Source of the DNA: Microbacterium sp. zg-Y1090
GTDB taxonomy: Bacteria; Actinomycetota; Actinomycetes; Actinomycetales; Microbacteriaceae
Length of the DNA: 64,000 nt
Direction: 5' to 3'
NCBI RefSeq assembly: GCF_030246945.1
Contig: NZ_CP126742.1
Coordinates: 806,001 to 870,000 of the forward strand
Shown here piece by piece: positions 44,669 through 55,109 of the stretch. Under the pieces are notes generated by a model, which saw nothing but the letters and a program-made list of their open reading frames with translations, was not told the origin of the DNA and did not search any database. Positions within the stretch are counted from its first letter, which is position 1, and each line of letters opens with the position of its first letter. A program made the translations under genes and the position numbers.

Positions 44669-45436
44669 CTAAACCCGGACGGGAAGGGTGGGGATGAGGC
44701 CCTCGAGGTACGTGGCGGTGTCCTCCCAGCCCTCGACGGCGTGGCAGGCGACGCCCATGGCCAGCACGGGGTAGTCGTTGCCGTCCGGGTCGAGGCGGTC
44801 GCCCACGAAGAGCATGTCGTCCAGGTCGATGCCGGTCTGCTCCGACAGCTGTCGCATGCCGTACGCCTTGTCGATGCCGCGGTGGGTGATGTCCACGGAG
44901 GTGGACCCGCCCGAGCGCACCTCGAGGTCGGGAACGCGGGCAGCGACCGCCTCGCGCAGGGCGTTCTTCTTCTCGCCGGTGGGGTCCCACGCGACCTTGG
45001 CATCCAGGGGCGCGGTCTGACCGAGGGCGGAGAAGGTGATCTGCGAGCCGCGGTCCTCGAGGATGTCTCCCCAGGTCTCGGTCTCCCACAGGCCCAGACG
45101 CCGCGCCTCTTCCTCCACCGCAGCCATCGCGCGAGTCTTCTCGTCGTCGGTGAGGCTGTGCGCATAGACGGTCTCGATGCCGGCCGCGGACAGGCGGTAG
45201 TACTGCGTGCCGCAGGTGGGCATGAGGTGCAGAGACCCCAGCACCTCGGCAGATGCCGGCGGGAGGTTCTCCACGACCTGCGAGCGGAACTGCTGCAGCT
45301 GACCGCCGGAGATGATGGCCACCTCGACGCGGCGCGCGAGCTCGACGAGCAGTTCGCCGATGCGGGGGTCGATCGCGCTCTTGGAGGGCGCCAGGGTGTC
45401 GTCGAGATCGAACGCGACGAGGCGGGGGATCGGCAT
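44669..45436 (-). CDS. HAD-IIB family phosphatase (phosphomannomutase-like)
   Basis: A 255-residue HAD superfamily protein with a C2B cap. Motif I LVAFDLDDTLAPSKSAIDPR, motif II Ser in VAIISGGQLQQF, Lys/Gly segment in HRGIDKAYGMRQL, and motif IV LFVGDRLDPDGNDYPV. It resembles eukaryotic-type phosphomannomutase/sugar-phosphate phosphatase members of HAD-IIB. The reaction is inferred as sugar-phosphate dephosphorylation or mutase; unconfirmed. The ATG at 45436 has GAGGAGCC upstream. The stop lies at the very edge of repeat cluster 3. Confidence 0.87.
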   Translation of the reverse strand: MPIPRLVAFDLDDTLAPSKSAIDPRIGELLVELARRVEVAIISGGQLQQFRSQVVENLPPASAEVLGSLHLMPTCGTQYYRLSAAGIETVYAHSLTDDEKTRAMAAVEEEARRLGLWETETWGDILEDRGSQITFSALGQTAPLDAKVAWDPTGEKKNALREAVAARVPDLEVRSGGSTSVDITHRGIDKAYGMRQLSEQTGIDLDDMLFVGDRLDPDGNDYPVLAMGVACHAVEGWEDTATYLEGLIPTLPVRV

Positions 45437-45470
45437 GATGGCTCCTCGGTGTTGCGTGGCCGTTCTACAC

Positions 45471-45500
45471 GAAGGGCCCCACCTCGCGGTGGAGCCCTTC
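45471..45500 (-). terminator. Terminator hairpin after tRNA-Pro
   Basis: GAAGGGCcCCACC paired with GGTGGaGCCCTTC around a 4-base loop, lying 6 bp beyond the 3' end of tRNA-Pro on its transcribed (minus) strand. One internal mismatch. No long U-run. Confidence 0.65.
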
Positions 45501-45505
45501 TGCTG

Positions 45506-45579
45506 TCGGGGTGACAGGATTTGAACCTGCGGCCTCGTCGTCCCGAACGACGCGCGCTACCAAGCTGCGCCACACCCCG
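45506..45579 (-). tRNA. tRNA-Pro (anticodon CGG)
   Basis: Minus strand: acceptor CGGGGTG paired with CACCCCG, D-arm GCGCAGCTTGGTAGCGC, anticodon stem-loop CGTCGTTCGGGACGACG (loop TTCGGGA, anticodon CGG), T-arm GCAGGTTCAAATCCTGT. 74 nt with discriminator A; CCA is not encoded, unlike tRNA-Ser at 17.3 kb. Confidence 0.95.
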
Positions 45580-45666
45580 TGGCAACCCTCCTAGCCTACC
45601 CGATCAGAGGCGATGCTCCGAACCGGTGTGCATCGCGGGCGCGCCGCGCACACGGCATTCCGGCGG

Positions 45667-46599
45667 TCATGCCCGCGGGACGAGCGTGAGCAGCGACGCC
45701 TCCGGCCGGCATCCGAAGCGCACGGGGGCGTAGATCGAGTGGCCGATGCCCGCGCTCACGTTCAGCGGCACGGTGCGCGCGGCAGCGGTCCAGGAGCTGA
45801 GCCCGCGTGCCTGTCGCAGCGGGATGTCGCAGTTGGCCACCAGCGCGGCGGGCGAGCCGGGGATGCGCACCTGCCCGCCGTGGGTGTGCCCGGCGATGAG
45901 CAGGTCCGCCCCGTGGGCGGTGAAATCGTCGAGGACGCGCCGGTAGGGGGCGTGGGTGACCCCGAGGTCGAGGTCGGCCCGCGGCATCCCCACGAGCGCG
46001 GCATCGACCGCGTCGAGGTCGTCCCAGTCGCGGTGTGCGTCGCTCACGCCGAAGGCGCGGATGCCGATGCCCCCGGCATCCAGCGTCGTCGCGGTGTTGT
46101 TGAGGTCCGCCCAGCCGAGCTCGTCGGTGAAGAACGCGTCGAGCGCGTCGGTGTCGAGGCGCTCGGGGCTGCGCGGCTTGTCGGACGGCCCCATGAAATA
46201 GCGCAGCGGGTTGCGTGGGCTCGGGGCGGCCAGGTCGTTGGAGCCGTGCACGAAGACACCCGGGATGCCGGCGAAGGGAGCAAAGGCTTCGCGGACGCCG
46301 CGCAGCCCGTCGATGTGACCCAGGTTGTCACCGGTGTTGACCACGAGGTCCGGCTGCAGGTCGATCAGCGACGCGATCCAGCGCTGCTTGCGCCGCTGCC
46401 AGGGCGCCATGTGCGCGTCGGAGACGTGCAGCACGCGCAGTGGGCGGGTTCCCGGGGGGAGCACAGCGAGCTCGTGCCGCCGCACCGTGTACAGGTGCCG
46501 TTCGATGCCGATGCCCCACACGGCTGCGGCGGCGCCCAGCGCCCCCACCGCCGCGAAGGCGGTGAGGGCGCTGCGCGGGGCGCTGCCCCGGTCAGCCAC
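45667..46599 (-). CDS. Metallophosphoesterase (YkuE-like, membrane-anchored)
   Basis: A 310-residue calcineurin-like phosphoesterase. One N-terminal transmembrane helix (ALTAFAAVGALGAAAAVWGI), then the dimetal motifs RVLHVSDAHM (DxH), VVNTGDNLG (GDN), HGSNDL (GNxD-like) and LIAGHTHGGQVRI (GHxH). By family it hydrolyses phosphomono- or diesters such as UDP-linked lipid precursors, at the membrane. GTG 46599 overlaps the PBP stop by 8 bp, so it is translationally coupled to PBP synthesis. This pairing with a class A PBP is common in actinobacteria. Confidence 0.91.
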   Translation of the reverse strand: MADRGSAPRSALTAFAAVGALGAAAAVWGIGIERHLYTVRRHELAVLPPGTRPLRVLHVSDAHMAPWQRRKQRWIASLIDLQPDLVVNTGDNLGHIDGLRGVREAFAPFAGIPGVFVHGSNDLAAPSPRNPLRYFMGPSDKPRSPERLDTDALDAFFTDELGWADLNNTATTLDAGGIGIRAFGVSDAHRDWDDLDAVDAALVGMPRADLDLGVTHAPYRRVLDDFTAHGADLLIAGHTHGGQVRIPGSPAALVANCDIPLRQARGLSSWTAAARTVPLNVSAGIGHSIYAPVRFGCRPEASLLTLVPRA

Positions 46600-49177
46600 A
46601 GATCAGAGTGATCTGCGCGGAGCGACCGGTGACCGTTCCCGCCGCCGGGTCGGTGCCGGTGACCTTGGGCTGGCTGGGCGGACGCGCGTCTTCGTCGTCG
46701 TCATCGTCGCCGGGCGGAGTCGGCGCGGGACAGGGCGTGATGGCCGTGAACCCGGCGCTGCGCAGGGCGTCGCGGGCCTTGTCCGCGCTCATCCCCGCCA
46801 CGGTCGGCACGGCGATCCCCTGACCATTGCTGGGGCGGATCGTCACGGTCGTGCCACCGGGAACCCGGCCGGGGCCGGGATCCTGCACGGTGACGGTGCC
46901 GGCGGGCTCGACGCCGTCGACAGGGTCGCCGACGATGACGCTGAACCCGGCATCCTGGATGACGTCGGTGGCCTGCTCAACCGTGAGACCGACGACATTC
47001 GGCAGGTCGGCGTACACGCGCCGGGACAGGTTCGCGTCGGGACCGGGGAACTGGTCGCCGCCGTACTTGGCGTTCGCTGCGCGCTGCAGCTCCGGCCAGA
47101 TCGCGTGACGCATGCGCCACAGCGGGTACCCGTTGGCCCACAGCCTGTTCAGCTCGGACTCGCCGATGACGTTGCCGACCCACACGGCGCTGGCGACCTT
47201 CGTCGAGCTGCCGATCATCCACGTCTGGAACTGCTGGTGGATACCGGTCTTGCCGATGAGGGGCACGCCGTCGAAGGTGCGCGACGGTGTCGCGGAGCCG
47301 TTCGCCAGCACGTTCTGCAGGACGTAGGCGGCGGTGTTCGCCACCGACTCATCGAGCACGCGCGAGCAGGTGGTTTCCGGCAGCGGAAGCTCCTCGCCCT
47401 TGGAGTTGGTGATCCTGTCGATGACCTTCGGCTGGCAGTAGATGCCGCCCGAGGCGATGGTCGCGTACACGCCGGCCATGTCGATCGGGGCGATGTTCAT
47501 CGAGCCGAGGATCGAGTACGGCGCGTTGAGGTCAGGGTAGGAGGCGTCGGCCTCATACGTCTTGTGGCCGTCGGCGAGCGTCACTCCGAGGCGGTCCGCC
47601 ACCTTGTTCACGTCGCAGACCGTCAGCTTCTCGGCCATGGCGAAGAATCCGCTGTTGAGGGAGTCCGCGGTGAACTGGAAGGGGGTAGCGGTGTAGCCGC
47701 GCGAGTCTTCGAAGTTGCCGATCCGCACGCCGTCGACCGGCTGCACGCCCTGGCCGCACCCGCGGTCGATGTTGAACGTGCGCACACGGCCGTTGAGGAC
47801 CTCGTTGATCGAGTGGCCCTTCTCGAGCCAGTCCAGCAGCGTGAACACCTTGTAGGTGGATCCGACGTTGAAGCCGTTGGATCCACCGTTGGCCTTGCGG
47901 GTGTTGAAGTTGATCGACGAGAACGACCGGTCGGCCTCCAGCTGCGCGGCCGACTGCGAATAGCGCGTGTTCTGCACCATCGAGAGCACGCGCCCGGTGC
48001 CCACCTCGATCTGCACACCGGTCGAGCCGAGCTCGATGCCCTCCATCGTGGCGGGGACGATCGAGATCGCCTCCTCGGCGGGAATCTGCAGCCCGAGGTC
48101 CAGAGTCGTATAGATGCGGTAGCCGCCGCGCCGCAGGTTCTGCTTGCGCTCGTCGGGCGTCTCACCGAAGACGGGGTCGTTCTCGACCGTGGTGCGCACC
48201 AGGTCGCAGAAGTAGGCCGAGCCGCCGGCCATCTGGCAACCCTGGTCGGTGGGGGTGATGTTCGGCGTGATCGGCTCCGCGGAGGCAGCCGCGTGCTCTT
48301 CCTTGGTGATCTTGCCGTCGGCCAGCATGCGGTCGAGGACGTAATCGCGACGATTCAGCGTCTTGGCGTAGCCGTTCGCCTCACCGTTCGTCTCGCTGTC
48401 CGGACGATCGATGCGGTAGCCGTTGGGTTCCTGCACCATCCCGGCGAGGGTCGCAGCCTGGCTCAGCGAGAGGTTCGCGGCATCCACGCCGAAGTAGTAC
48501 TTCGCCGCGGCGCCGATGCCGTAGTTCTGGCCGCCGAAGTTGACGATGTTGAGGTAGCCGAGAAGGATCTCGTCCTTCGTGTAGCTCTTCTCGAGCTGGA
48601 TCGCGTAGCGCATCTCCTGGAGCTTGCGCTGCAGGCCGCCCTCGGAGACGTCGGAGTTGGTCGCCTCCCAGTAGCAGGCGTCACGTTCCTCGTCGGATGC
48701 CGCATCCTCTTCGCAACGCTGCACGAGGATGTTCTTGACGTACTGCTGGCTGATCGACGAGCCACCGCGGCTCGAGGTGCCGCGGACGTTGGCGAGCACC
48801 GCGCTCATCGTGCCGGCGAGGTCGACCCCGCCGTGGCGGTAGAAGTTCTTGTCCTCACTGGACAGCACCGCGTCATAGACGAGGGGGCTGATCTGGTCGA
48901 ACTCGAGCGGCACGCGGTTCTGGTCGTAGAAACGCGCGAGCAGCTGCGGCTGGTCGTTCACCGTGGCGTAGATCTCCGTGGCCTCCATGAGGTCGTCGAT
49001 CTCGAGATAGCTCGGCATGTTGTCGAACATCGAGATCGCGTTGCTCGCGGCGTAACCGGAGACGGCGATCGCGGGGGTGACCGTGGCGGTGACGAGGATG
49101 CCTGCGACGGTGCTGAGTCCGACCAGTCCCAGGAGTCCGCCGAGCACGCCGCTGGCTGTCCGTTTCTTGTGGGGCAT
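46592..49177 (-). CDS. Class A penicillin-binding protein with PASTA domains
   Basis: An 861-residue bifunctional peptidoglycan synthase: short basic N-terminus, one transmembrane helix, GT51 glycosyltransferase (SSEDKNFYRHGGVDLAGTMS, RGGSSISQQYVKNILVQ), transpeptidase (STYK at GSTYKVF, SxN at SLNSGFF, KTG at IGKTGI), and two C-terminal PASTA domains (DLPNVVGLTVEQATDVIQDA, VPTVAGMSADKARDALRSAG). The last ~40 residues include an acidic DDDDDED stretch and a Cys-containing tail. ATG 49177 is leaderless: TAGCAT (49190-49185 on minus) ends 7 nt before. It is divergent from the DUF4177-RidA pair. PonA1/PonA2-like; which one is not certain. Confidence 0.95.
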   Translation of the reverse strand: MPHKKRTASGVLGGLLGLVGLSTVAGILVTATVTPAIAVSGYAASNAISMFDNMPSYLEIDDLMEATEIYATVNDQPQLLARFYDQNRVPLEFDQISPLVYDAVLSSEDKNFYRHGGVDLAGTMSAVLANVRGTSSRGGSSISQQYVKNILVQRCEEDAASDEERDACYWEATNSDVSEGGLQRKLQEMRYAIQLEKSYTKDEILLGYLNIVNFGGQNYGIGAAAKYYFGVDAANLSLSQAATLAGMVQEPNGYRIDRPDSETNGEANGYAKTLNRRDYVLDRMLADGKITKEEHAAASAEPITPNITPTDQGCQMAGGSAYFCDLVRTTVENDPVFGETPDERKQNLRRGGYRIYTTLDLGLQIPAEEAISIVPATMEGIELGSTGVQIEVGTGRVLSMVQNTRYSQSAAQLEADRSFSSINFNTRKANGGSNGFNVGSTYKVFTLLDWLEKGHSINEVLNGRVRTFNIDRGCGQGVQPVDGVRIGNFEDSRGYTATPFQFTADSLNSGFFAMAEKLTVCDVNKVADRLGVTLADGHKTYEADASYPDLNAPYSILGSMNIAPIDMAGVYATIASGGIYCQPKVIDRITNSKGEELPLPETTCSRVLDESVANTAAYVLQNVLANGSATPSRTFDGVPLIGKTGIHQQFQTWMIGSSTKVASAVWVGNVIGESELNRLWANGYPLWRMRHAIWPELQRAANAKYGGDQFPGPDANLSRRVYADLPNVVGLTVEQATDVIQDAGFSVIVGDPVDGVEPAGTVTVQDPGPGRVPGGTTVTIRPSNGQGIAVPTVAGMSADKARDALRSAGFTAITPCPAPTPPGDDDDDEDARPPSQPKVTGTDPAAGTVTGRSAQITLICG

Positions 49178-49285
49178 AGGCTTGATGCTAGGCCAGAACC
49201 CTGGGGAAAGTCCCGACAGGACACCCGTGCGTCGTGACGCCCGGACGAGTGAGGGACCGCCCCACGACCGAGACACGGAGCCCCG

Positions 49286-49507
49286 ATGACCACGTGGGAA
49301 TACCTCACCACCCCCCTGCTGATCCACAACACCGCCGCCATCCTCAACAACTGGGGCAAGCAGGGGTGGGAGCTGGTGCAGGTGGTGACCGGGCCCGAAG
49401 GCGGGCTCGTCGCCTATCTGAAGCGGCCCGTCGGCGGCGGGTCCGACAACGCCGGGCTGGGCGCCGCAGCGCAGGCAGCCCGACAGTTCGAAGGAGAGGG
49501 CGCATGA
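49286..49507 (+). CDS. DUF4177 domain small protein
   Basis: A 73-residue protein beginning MTTWEYLTTPLLIHNTAAIL, with NNWGKQGWELVQVVTGPEGG, the compact signature of DUF4177 (a short alpha/beta fold, function unknown). GGAG lies 7 nt before the ATG. Its stop overlaps the RidA start (ATGA), and the DUF4177-RidA pair is frequent beside PBP genes in actinobacteria. Confidence 0.85.
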   Translation: MTTWEYLTTPLLIHNTAAILNNWGKQGWELVQVVTGPEGGLVAYLKRPVGGGSDNAGLGAAAQAARQFEGEGA

Positions 49508-49971
49508 GCGTCTCCGCGCGTCTGAGTGAACTCGGCATCGAGCTTCCCTCGGTGGTGCCCCCGGTCGCGGCATACGTCCCCGCGAAGGTTCACGGAGACC
49601 TGGTGTACACGGCAGGGCAGCTCCCGATGGTGTCGGGCGCTCTGCCGGCGACCGGAAAGGTCGGCGACGGCCACGGCCTGGTGCCGGCAGCGGATGCCGC
49701 CGCCTACGCGCGGCAGTGCGCGCTCAACGCGGTGGCGGCCGCCGCGGCCGCCGCGGGCGGTGTGGACCGGCTCACGGGAGTGCTGAAGGTCACCGCGTTC
49801 GTGGCATCCGTGCCGGAGTTCACCGGTCAGCCCGGCGTCGTCAACGGCGCCAGCGAGGTGCTCGGCGAGATCTTCGGCGACGCCGGACGGCACGCCCGCT
49901 CCGCTGTCGGGGTTCCGGTGCTGCCGCTGGACAGCCCGGTCGAGGTCGAGGTCGTCTTCACCCTCGCCTGA
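49504..49971 (+). CDS. RidA family protein (second paralogue)
   Basis: A 155-residue RidA-superfamily protein. Core segments VPAKVHGDLVYTAGQLPMVS, QCALNAVAAAAAAAGGVDRL and LKVTAFVASVPEFTGQPGVV, ending AVGVPVLPLDSPVEVEVVF. The late Arg expected in classic deaminases is replaced by a GVPVLPLDSPVEVE context, like the RidA-related clade lacking imine deaminase activity. It differs clearly from the RidA-like protein at 1.4 kb. Starts within the DUF4177 stop codon. Confidence 0.88.
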   Translation: MSVSARLSELGIELPSVVPPVAAYVPAKVHGDLVYTAGQLPMVSGALPATGKVGDGHGLVPAADAAAYARQCALNAVAAAAAAAGGVDRLTGVLKVTAFVASVPEFTGQPGVVNGASEVLGEIFGDAGRHARSAVGVPVLPLDSPVEVEVVFTLA

Positions 49972-50029
49972 GGGGCGCCGGGTGGCCCTGCTGCGGGCGG
50001 GTGGGTACGCCGCCCCCGGGCGCAGGCAG

Positions 50030-50078
50030 AATCCCCGGGACAGGACGTTTCGGCATGAATTGTCCTGTCCCGGGGATT
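50030..50078. terminator. Perfect 17-bp inverted repeat
   Basis: AATCCCCGGGACAGGAC (50030-50046) and its exact complement GTCCTGTCCCGGGGATT (50062-50078) around a 15-nt loop, in the gap between the RidA gene (stop 49971) and the convergent surface-protein gene (stop 50104). A strong bidirectional terminator by shape; the perfect arms also suit a mobile or REP-like palindrome. Confidence 0.75.
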
Positions 50079-50103
50079 TCTCCTGTGTGCGGAAGGTCGT
50101 CGC

Positions 50104-52020
50104 TCAGACCGCCATGGGGGTGCGACGGCGCAGCACGGATGCCACGGTGAAGAGGACCGCGCCGCCGACCAGCAGGCCGAGGCCGGCTGCCGCCGGCGGG
50201 GTGACCGCACCGCCGGTCACCGCGAGCTGGTCGCGCTGCGCGGTCACCGCGAGCTCGTCGCGCTGCACGGTGACGTCCGAGATCAGCACGATGCCCAGGT
50301 CGCGGTAGTCGAGGATGAGGTGGTGCGCGCCGCTGGGCACAGCACCCAGGTCGAACGAGCCGGTGACGGTGCCGCGGTCCCACTGCACTGTTCCGATCGC
50401 CACCGGTGTGGAGCGCATGTTGCCGATGATGTTCGAGCGGGAATCCTGCATCTTCTTGACGAAGTTCGTCATGACGTCGAAGGCCTCGTTGCGCCTGTTG
50501 CTGAGGCTCTGCAGGCGGAGCATGTCCATCTGCTGGCTGTTGGCGGCGGAGTCCATCTCGGTCATCAGCACCACGCGGAGGGCCTCCGCGTGCGGCCGTG
50601 CGTTCGCGGCGGTCGCATCGATGAACGGATGCACGGCGCCGCTGGCTTTCGCGGCGGCGACGGCGGCGGCGAAGGCGCGGTCGGTCGGTGAGGCCAGATA
50701 TGCGTTCAGGGCGTTCAGGGCCTCGTTCATCAGGCCGATCCTCTGGTTGCGTGCCTGCACGTCCGTGATCTGTGCGGCCAGCTGCTGTTCGAGTTGCGTG
50801 GCGCGCTGCGACTGCACCATCATCAGTGCCGTCTCGAGATCGATCGACGCGATGTTGATCCCGGCGAGCGAGACCGAACCGGCGCCCGACCCCATCGCGG
50901 CGAGCACGGGGGCCTGTGCCTGGCGGAGCGCGGGCGCCTGCGCCGCCGCCACCTGCCAGGCGAGGCCGAGGACCTGGCCCACATCGTTGACCAGCGGCAC
51001 GGTGTCGTTGGGTGTTGCGGTCTGGGCGAGCAGTTGGTCCAGGCCGCCTTCGGAGATGTCGCTGAGCGCCGGCCCGAGCGCAGAGGCGCCGCCCAGAGCC
51101 AGTGGCGCGGGGGACGACGGCGGATCAGGCGTGGGGGCGGGAGCAGGGGCGGGCGCGGGCGCCGGAGCCGGGGCGGGCGCGGGCGCCGGAGCCGGAGCCG
51201 GGGCGGGCGTCGGATCCGGCGTCGGAGCCGGGGTGGGCGTCGGACTCGGGTCGGGCGTCGGTGTGGGCACCGGCGTCGGGGTCGGGGTCGGGGCCGGGCC
51301 CTGTGCTGCCAGCGCGAAGGTGCGATCGACGGTCAGCGCAGCGGGGCCGGAGTCGCCGCGCGGCAGTGCGAACGGCGGGTTCGCGGCGGGCTGGTCCGGC
51401 GCGAGGGCGTAACCGTGCGGGGGGATCAGCGAGACGCTGTAGTCGTCGGCCGAGGACGTCGGCAGGGTGCCGCCGGTGAACGAGCCGTCAGCGGCGAGCG
51501 GGATCCGCTGCACCGTGATGCCGCCGCTGGAGACGACCAGCACTGCGCCGCTGAGATCGCTCATCGGCTCGCCGTCCGCCGTGGCGGCGGCGGTCCCGGC
51601 GATCGTCCCGTAGTCGCCGCGGAAGGTGACGGCGACCGGATCCGGTGCGGCCAGCGCGAACTCTGTGCGCATCTTCGTCTGCTCGAGGTCGCCGGCGGCG
51701 CCGGGCCAGACGGCATCCACCACAGCCTGCGACGCGTCGCTCTCGACCTCGAGCAGCACCGCGCCGTCGGGGCCGGTCGTACCCTCGGCGAGGCCGGGGC
51801 CGTCGCCGTACGGGTCCCGCACGGTGACCTGCACGCCTGCGAGCGGAGCGGGGGAGGCTCCGTCGTCGATGCTGACGACGACGGTGACCGGATACGTGGT
51901 GCCGACGTCGGCGTGGGCCGCCGTCGGCACGGTCATCAGGACCAGCCCTGCGACGCTGATGATCGCCCCGGTGACTCGGGCTCGGGTGGCGAGGGGATGG
52001 GGGCGCGTCCGCGGTGACAT
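50104..52020 (-). CDS. Secreted surface protein with LAxTG-type sorting signal
   Basis: A 638-residue exported protein: signal peptide (basic N-terminus, ARVTGAIISVAGLVLMTV, Ala-rich cleavage region), two beta-rich segments, then a long Pro-Thr/Pro-Ala repeat near residues 235-300 (PTPTPTPVP, PAPAPAP). After it comes an alpha-helical region rich in Ala/Gln, and a C-terminal LAVTGG sorting motif followed by a hydrophobic stretch and RRR. That motif fits class E sortases (LAxTG). The motif region is duplicated: RDELAVTA-QRDQLAVTGG. Function unknown. Divergent from a TetR regulator that probably controls it. AAAGG ribosome-binding site before the ATG at 52020. Confidence 0.88.
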   Translation of the reverse strand: MSPRTRPHPLATRARVTGAIISVAGLVLMTVPTAAHADVGTTYPVTVVVSIDDGASPAPLAGVQVTVRDPYGDGPGLAEGTTGPDGAVLLEVESDASQAVVDAVWPGAAGDLEQTKMRTEFALAAPDPVAVTFRGDYGTIAGTAAATADGEPMSDLSGAVLVVSSGGITVQRIPLAADGSFTGGTLPTSSADDYSVSLIPPHGYALAPDQPAANPPFALPRGDSGPAALTVDRTFALAAQGPAPTPTPTPVPTPTPDPSPTPTPAPTPDPTPAPAPAPAPAPAPAPAPAPAPAPAPTPDPPSSPAPLALGGASALGPALSDISEGGLDQLLAQTATPNDTVPLVNDVGQVLGLAWQVAAAQAPALRQAQAPVLAAMGSGAGSVSLAGINIASIDLETALMMVQSQRATQLEQQLAAQITDVQARNQRIGLMNEALNALNAYLASPTDRAFAAAVAAAKASGAVHPFIDATAANARPHAEALRVVLMTEMDSAANSQQMDMLRLQSLSNRRNEAFDVMTNFVKKMQDSRSNIIGNMRSTPVAIGTVQWDRGTVTGSFDLGAVPSGAHHLILDYRDLGIVLISDVTVQRDELAVTAQRDQLAVTGGAVTPPAAAGLGLLVGGAVLFTVASVLRRRTPMAV

Positions 52021-52048
52021 GCACGGCCTTTCTGTGGTTTTAGGCCAA

Positions 52049-52063
52049 GTATGGACTCCGTAC
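52049..52063. promoter_or_regulatory. Candidate TetR operator
   Basis: GTAtGGA-c-TCCgTAC, a 15-bp palindrome with one mismatched pair, in the 99-bp gap between the divergent surface-protein and TetR genes. TACAGT (about 52091-52096) is a plausible -10 for the TetR gene. Size and position suit autoregulation plus control of the surface gene; this is inference. Confidence 0.5.
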
Positions 52064-52119
52064 AAAGTTGAGCACAAATCAGCCCGGCGTACAGTGGATG
52101 CTCGAACCGAGGAGGCCGG

Positions 52120-52737
52120 ATGCCCGAGGGATTGCGGGAGCGCAAGAGGCGCGCGTCGAGGCGCGCGATGGAACGCGCAGCAGTGGACATCGCCTACGCG
52201 GAGGGGGTGGCCGCGGTCACCGTGGAACGCGTCTGCGAAGCGGCGATGGTCTCGCGCAGCACGTTCTTCAACTACTTCTCCTCGCTGGAGCAGGCCATCT
52301 TCGGGTCGGCGCTCGATTACGATCCCGAACTCACGGAGCGCATCCTCGACCGGTACCCGGATGATCTCGTCCGTGCGGCGAGCCTCATCGTCATGGAGTC
52401 GGTACTCGGCCAGGCCGACGACGAGGTGACCAGTCGCCGATTCGCACTCTTCGCACGCGAACCGGGCACGACGAGCAGGGTCTCGTGGTCCAGCCATGAG
52501 AGCCGCGAGCGCCTCATCGCCGTCGTCGCGGACTGGCTCGACCGGCATCCGGAGCGTGCACGGCTCGCCGACGCCGACCATCAGACCGAGGCGCGTCTCA
52601 CCGTGTCGTTCTCCATCATGCTCGGCGACGAGGTGCAGCGCTTCGCTCGGGAGGTCGACGGGGTCGTGCAGATCGACCCCGAGGCGTTCCGTACGGCACG
52701 GCACCGGATGGCGGCGATCAGCGCTCCGATCGACTGA
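52120..52737 (+). CDS. TetR-family transcriptional regulator
   Basis: A 205-residue TetR regulator. The N-terminal helix-turn-helix is YAEGVAAVTVERVCEAAMVS with RSTFFNYFSSLEQAIFG; the C-terminal ligand domain is unremarkable and helical (VVADWLDRHPERARLADADH). GAGGAGG precedes the ATG. Its target is probably the divergent surface-protein gene and itself. The ligand is unknown. Converges on acs, with 15 bp between the stops. Confidence 0.9.
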   Translation: MPEGLRERKRRASRRAMERAAVDIAYAEGVAAVTVERVCEAAMVSRSTFFNYFSSLEQAIFGSALDYDPELTERILDRYPDDLVRAASLIVMESVLGQADDEVTSRRFALFAREPGTTSRVSWSSHESRERLIAVVADWLDRHPERARLADADHQTEARLTVSFSIMLGDEVQRFAREVDGVVQIDPEAFRTARHRMAAISAPID

Positions 52738-52752
52738 GCGCCGCCGTCCGGC

Positions 52753-54723
<1,971 letters not shown>

Positions 54724-54903
54724 CTCGGCGCGCTCCTTTGCGGGTCGGCGTGACGGTTCGACCGTCATCCCGCGTCACTCTATTGACCGTCTCCGACAGG
54801 CGACTACCGCCGATAGTGGGTGCCGGTGCACGGAGGCGACAAACCGCCGCGCCCGGGTACGTGCCCTTTTGGTGACGCTCGATCGGCCGCGTAGAGTCGG
54901 GAA

Positions 54904-55012
54904 CGGCCGAATTTCTGATTCTGGCGAATGCAACGCCCGTCCATTCCCCCCCCCCGGACGGGTTCGTTGTCCGGCGGCATCCCATCCCCCCCATGGGATG
55001 CCGCCACCTCTT
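54904..55012 (+). ncRNA. 6C RNA (actinobacterial small RNA)
   Basis: Two hairpins, each with a loop of cytosines. Hairpin 1: CCCGTCC, loop ATT plus ten C, GGACGGG (54936-54962). Hairpin 2: 13-bp perfect stem GGCGGCATCCCAT / ATGGGATGCCGCC with a seven-C loop (54973-55005), followed by ACCTCTTTC. This two-hairpin, C-rich-loop structure is the diagnostic of actinobacterial 6C RNA (Mycobacterium B11), which in M. tuberculosis also sits beside a tad/pilus locus, as here. Promoter: TTGGTG (54869-54874), 17 bp, TAGAGT (54892-54897), start near 54904. In Mycobacterium and Streptomyces such RNAs act as post-transcriptional regulators. Confidence 0.9.
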
Positions 55013-55109
55013 TCACCCGGCCTCTCCCCAACCGCGGGGGATCGGCGTGTCTTCCACCGATCGCCCGATGAGACGATGCGGAGCGCGTGACGCGACTTAG
55101 CGTCGGGCC

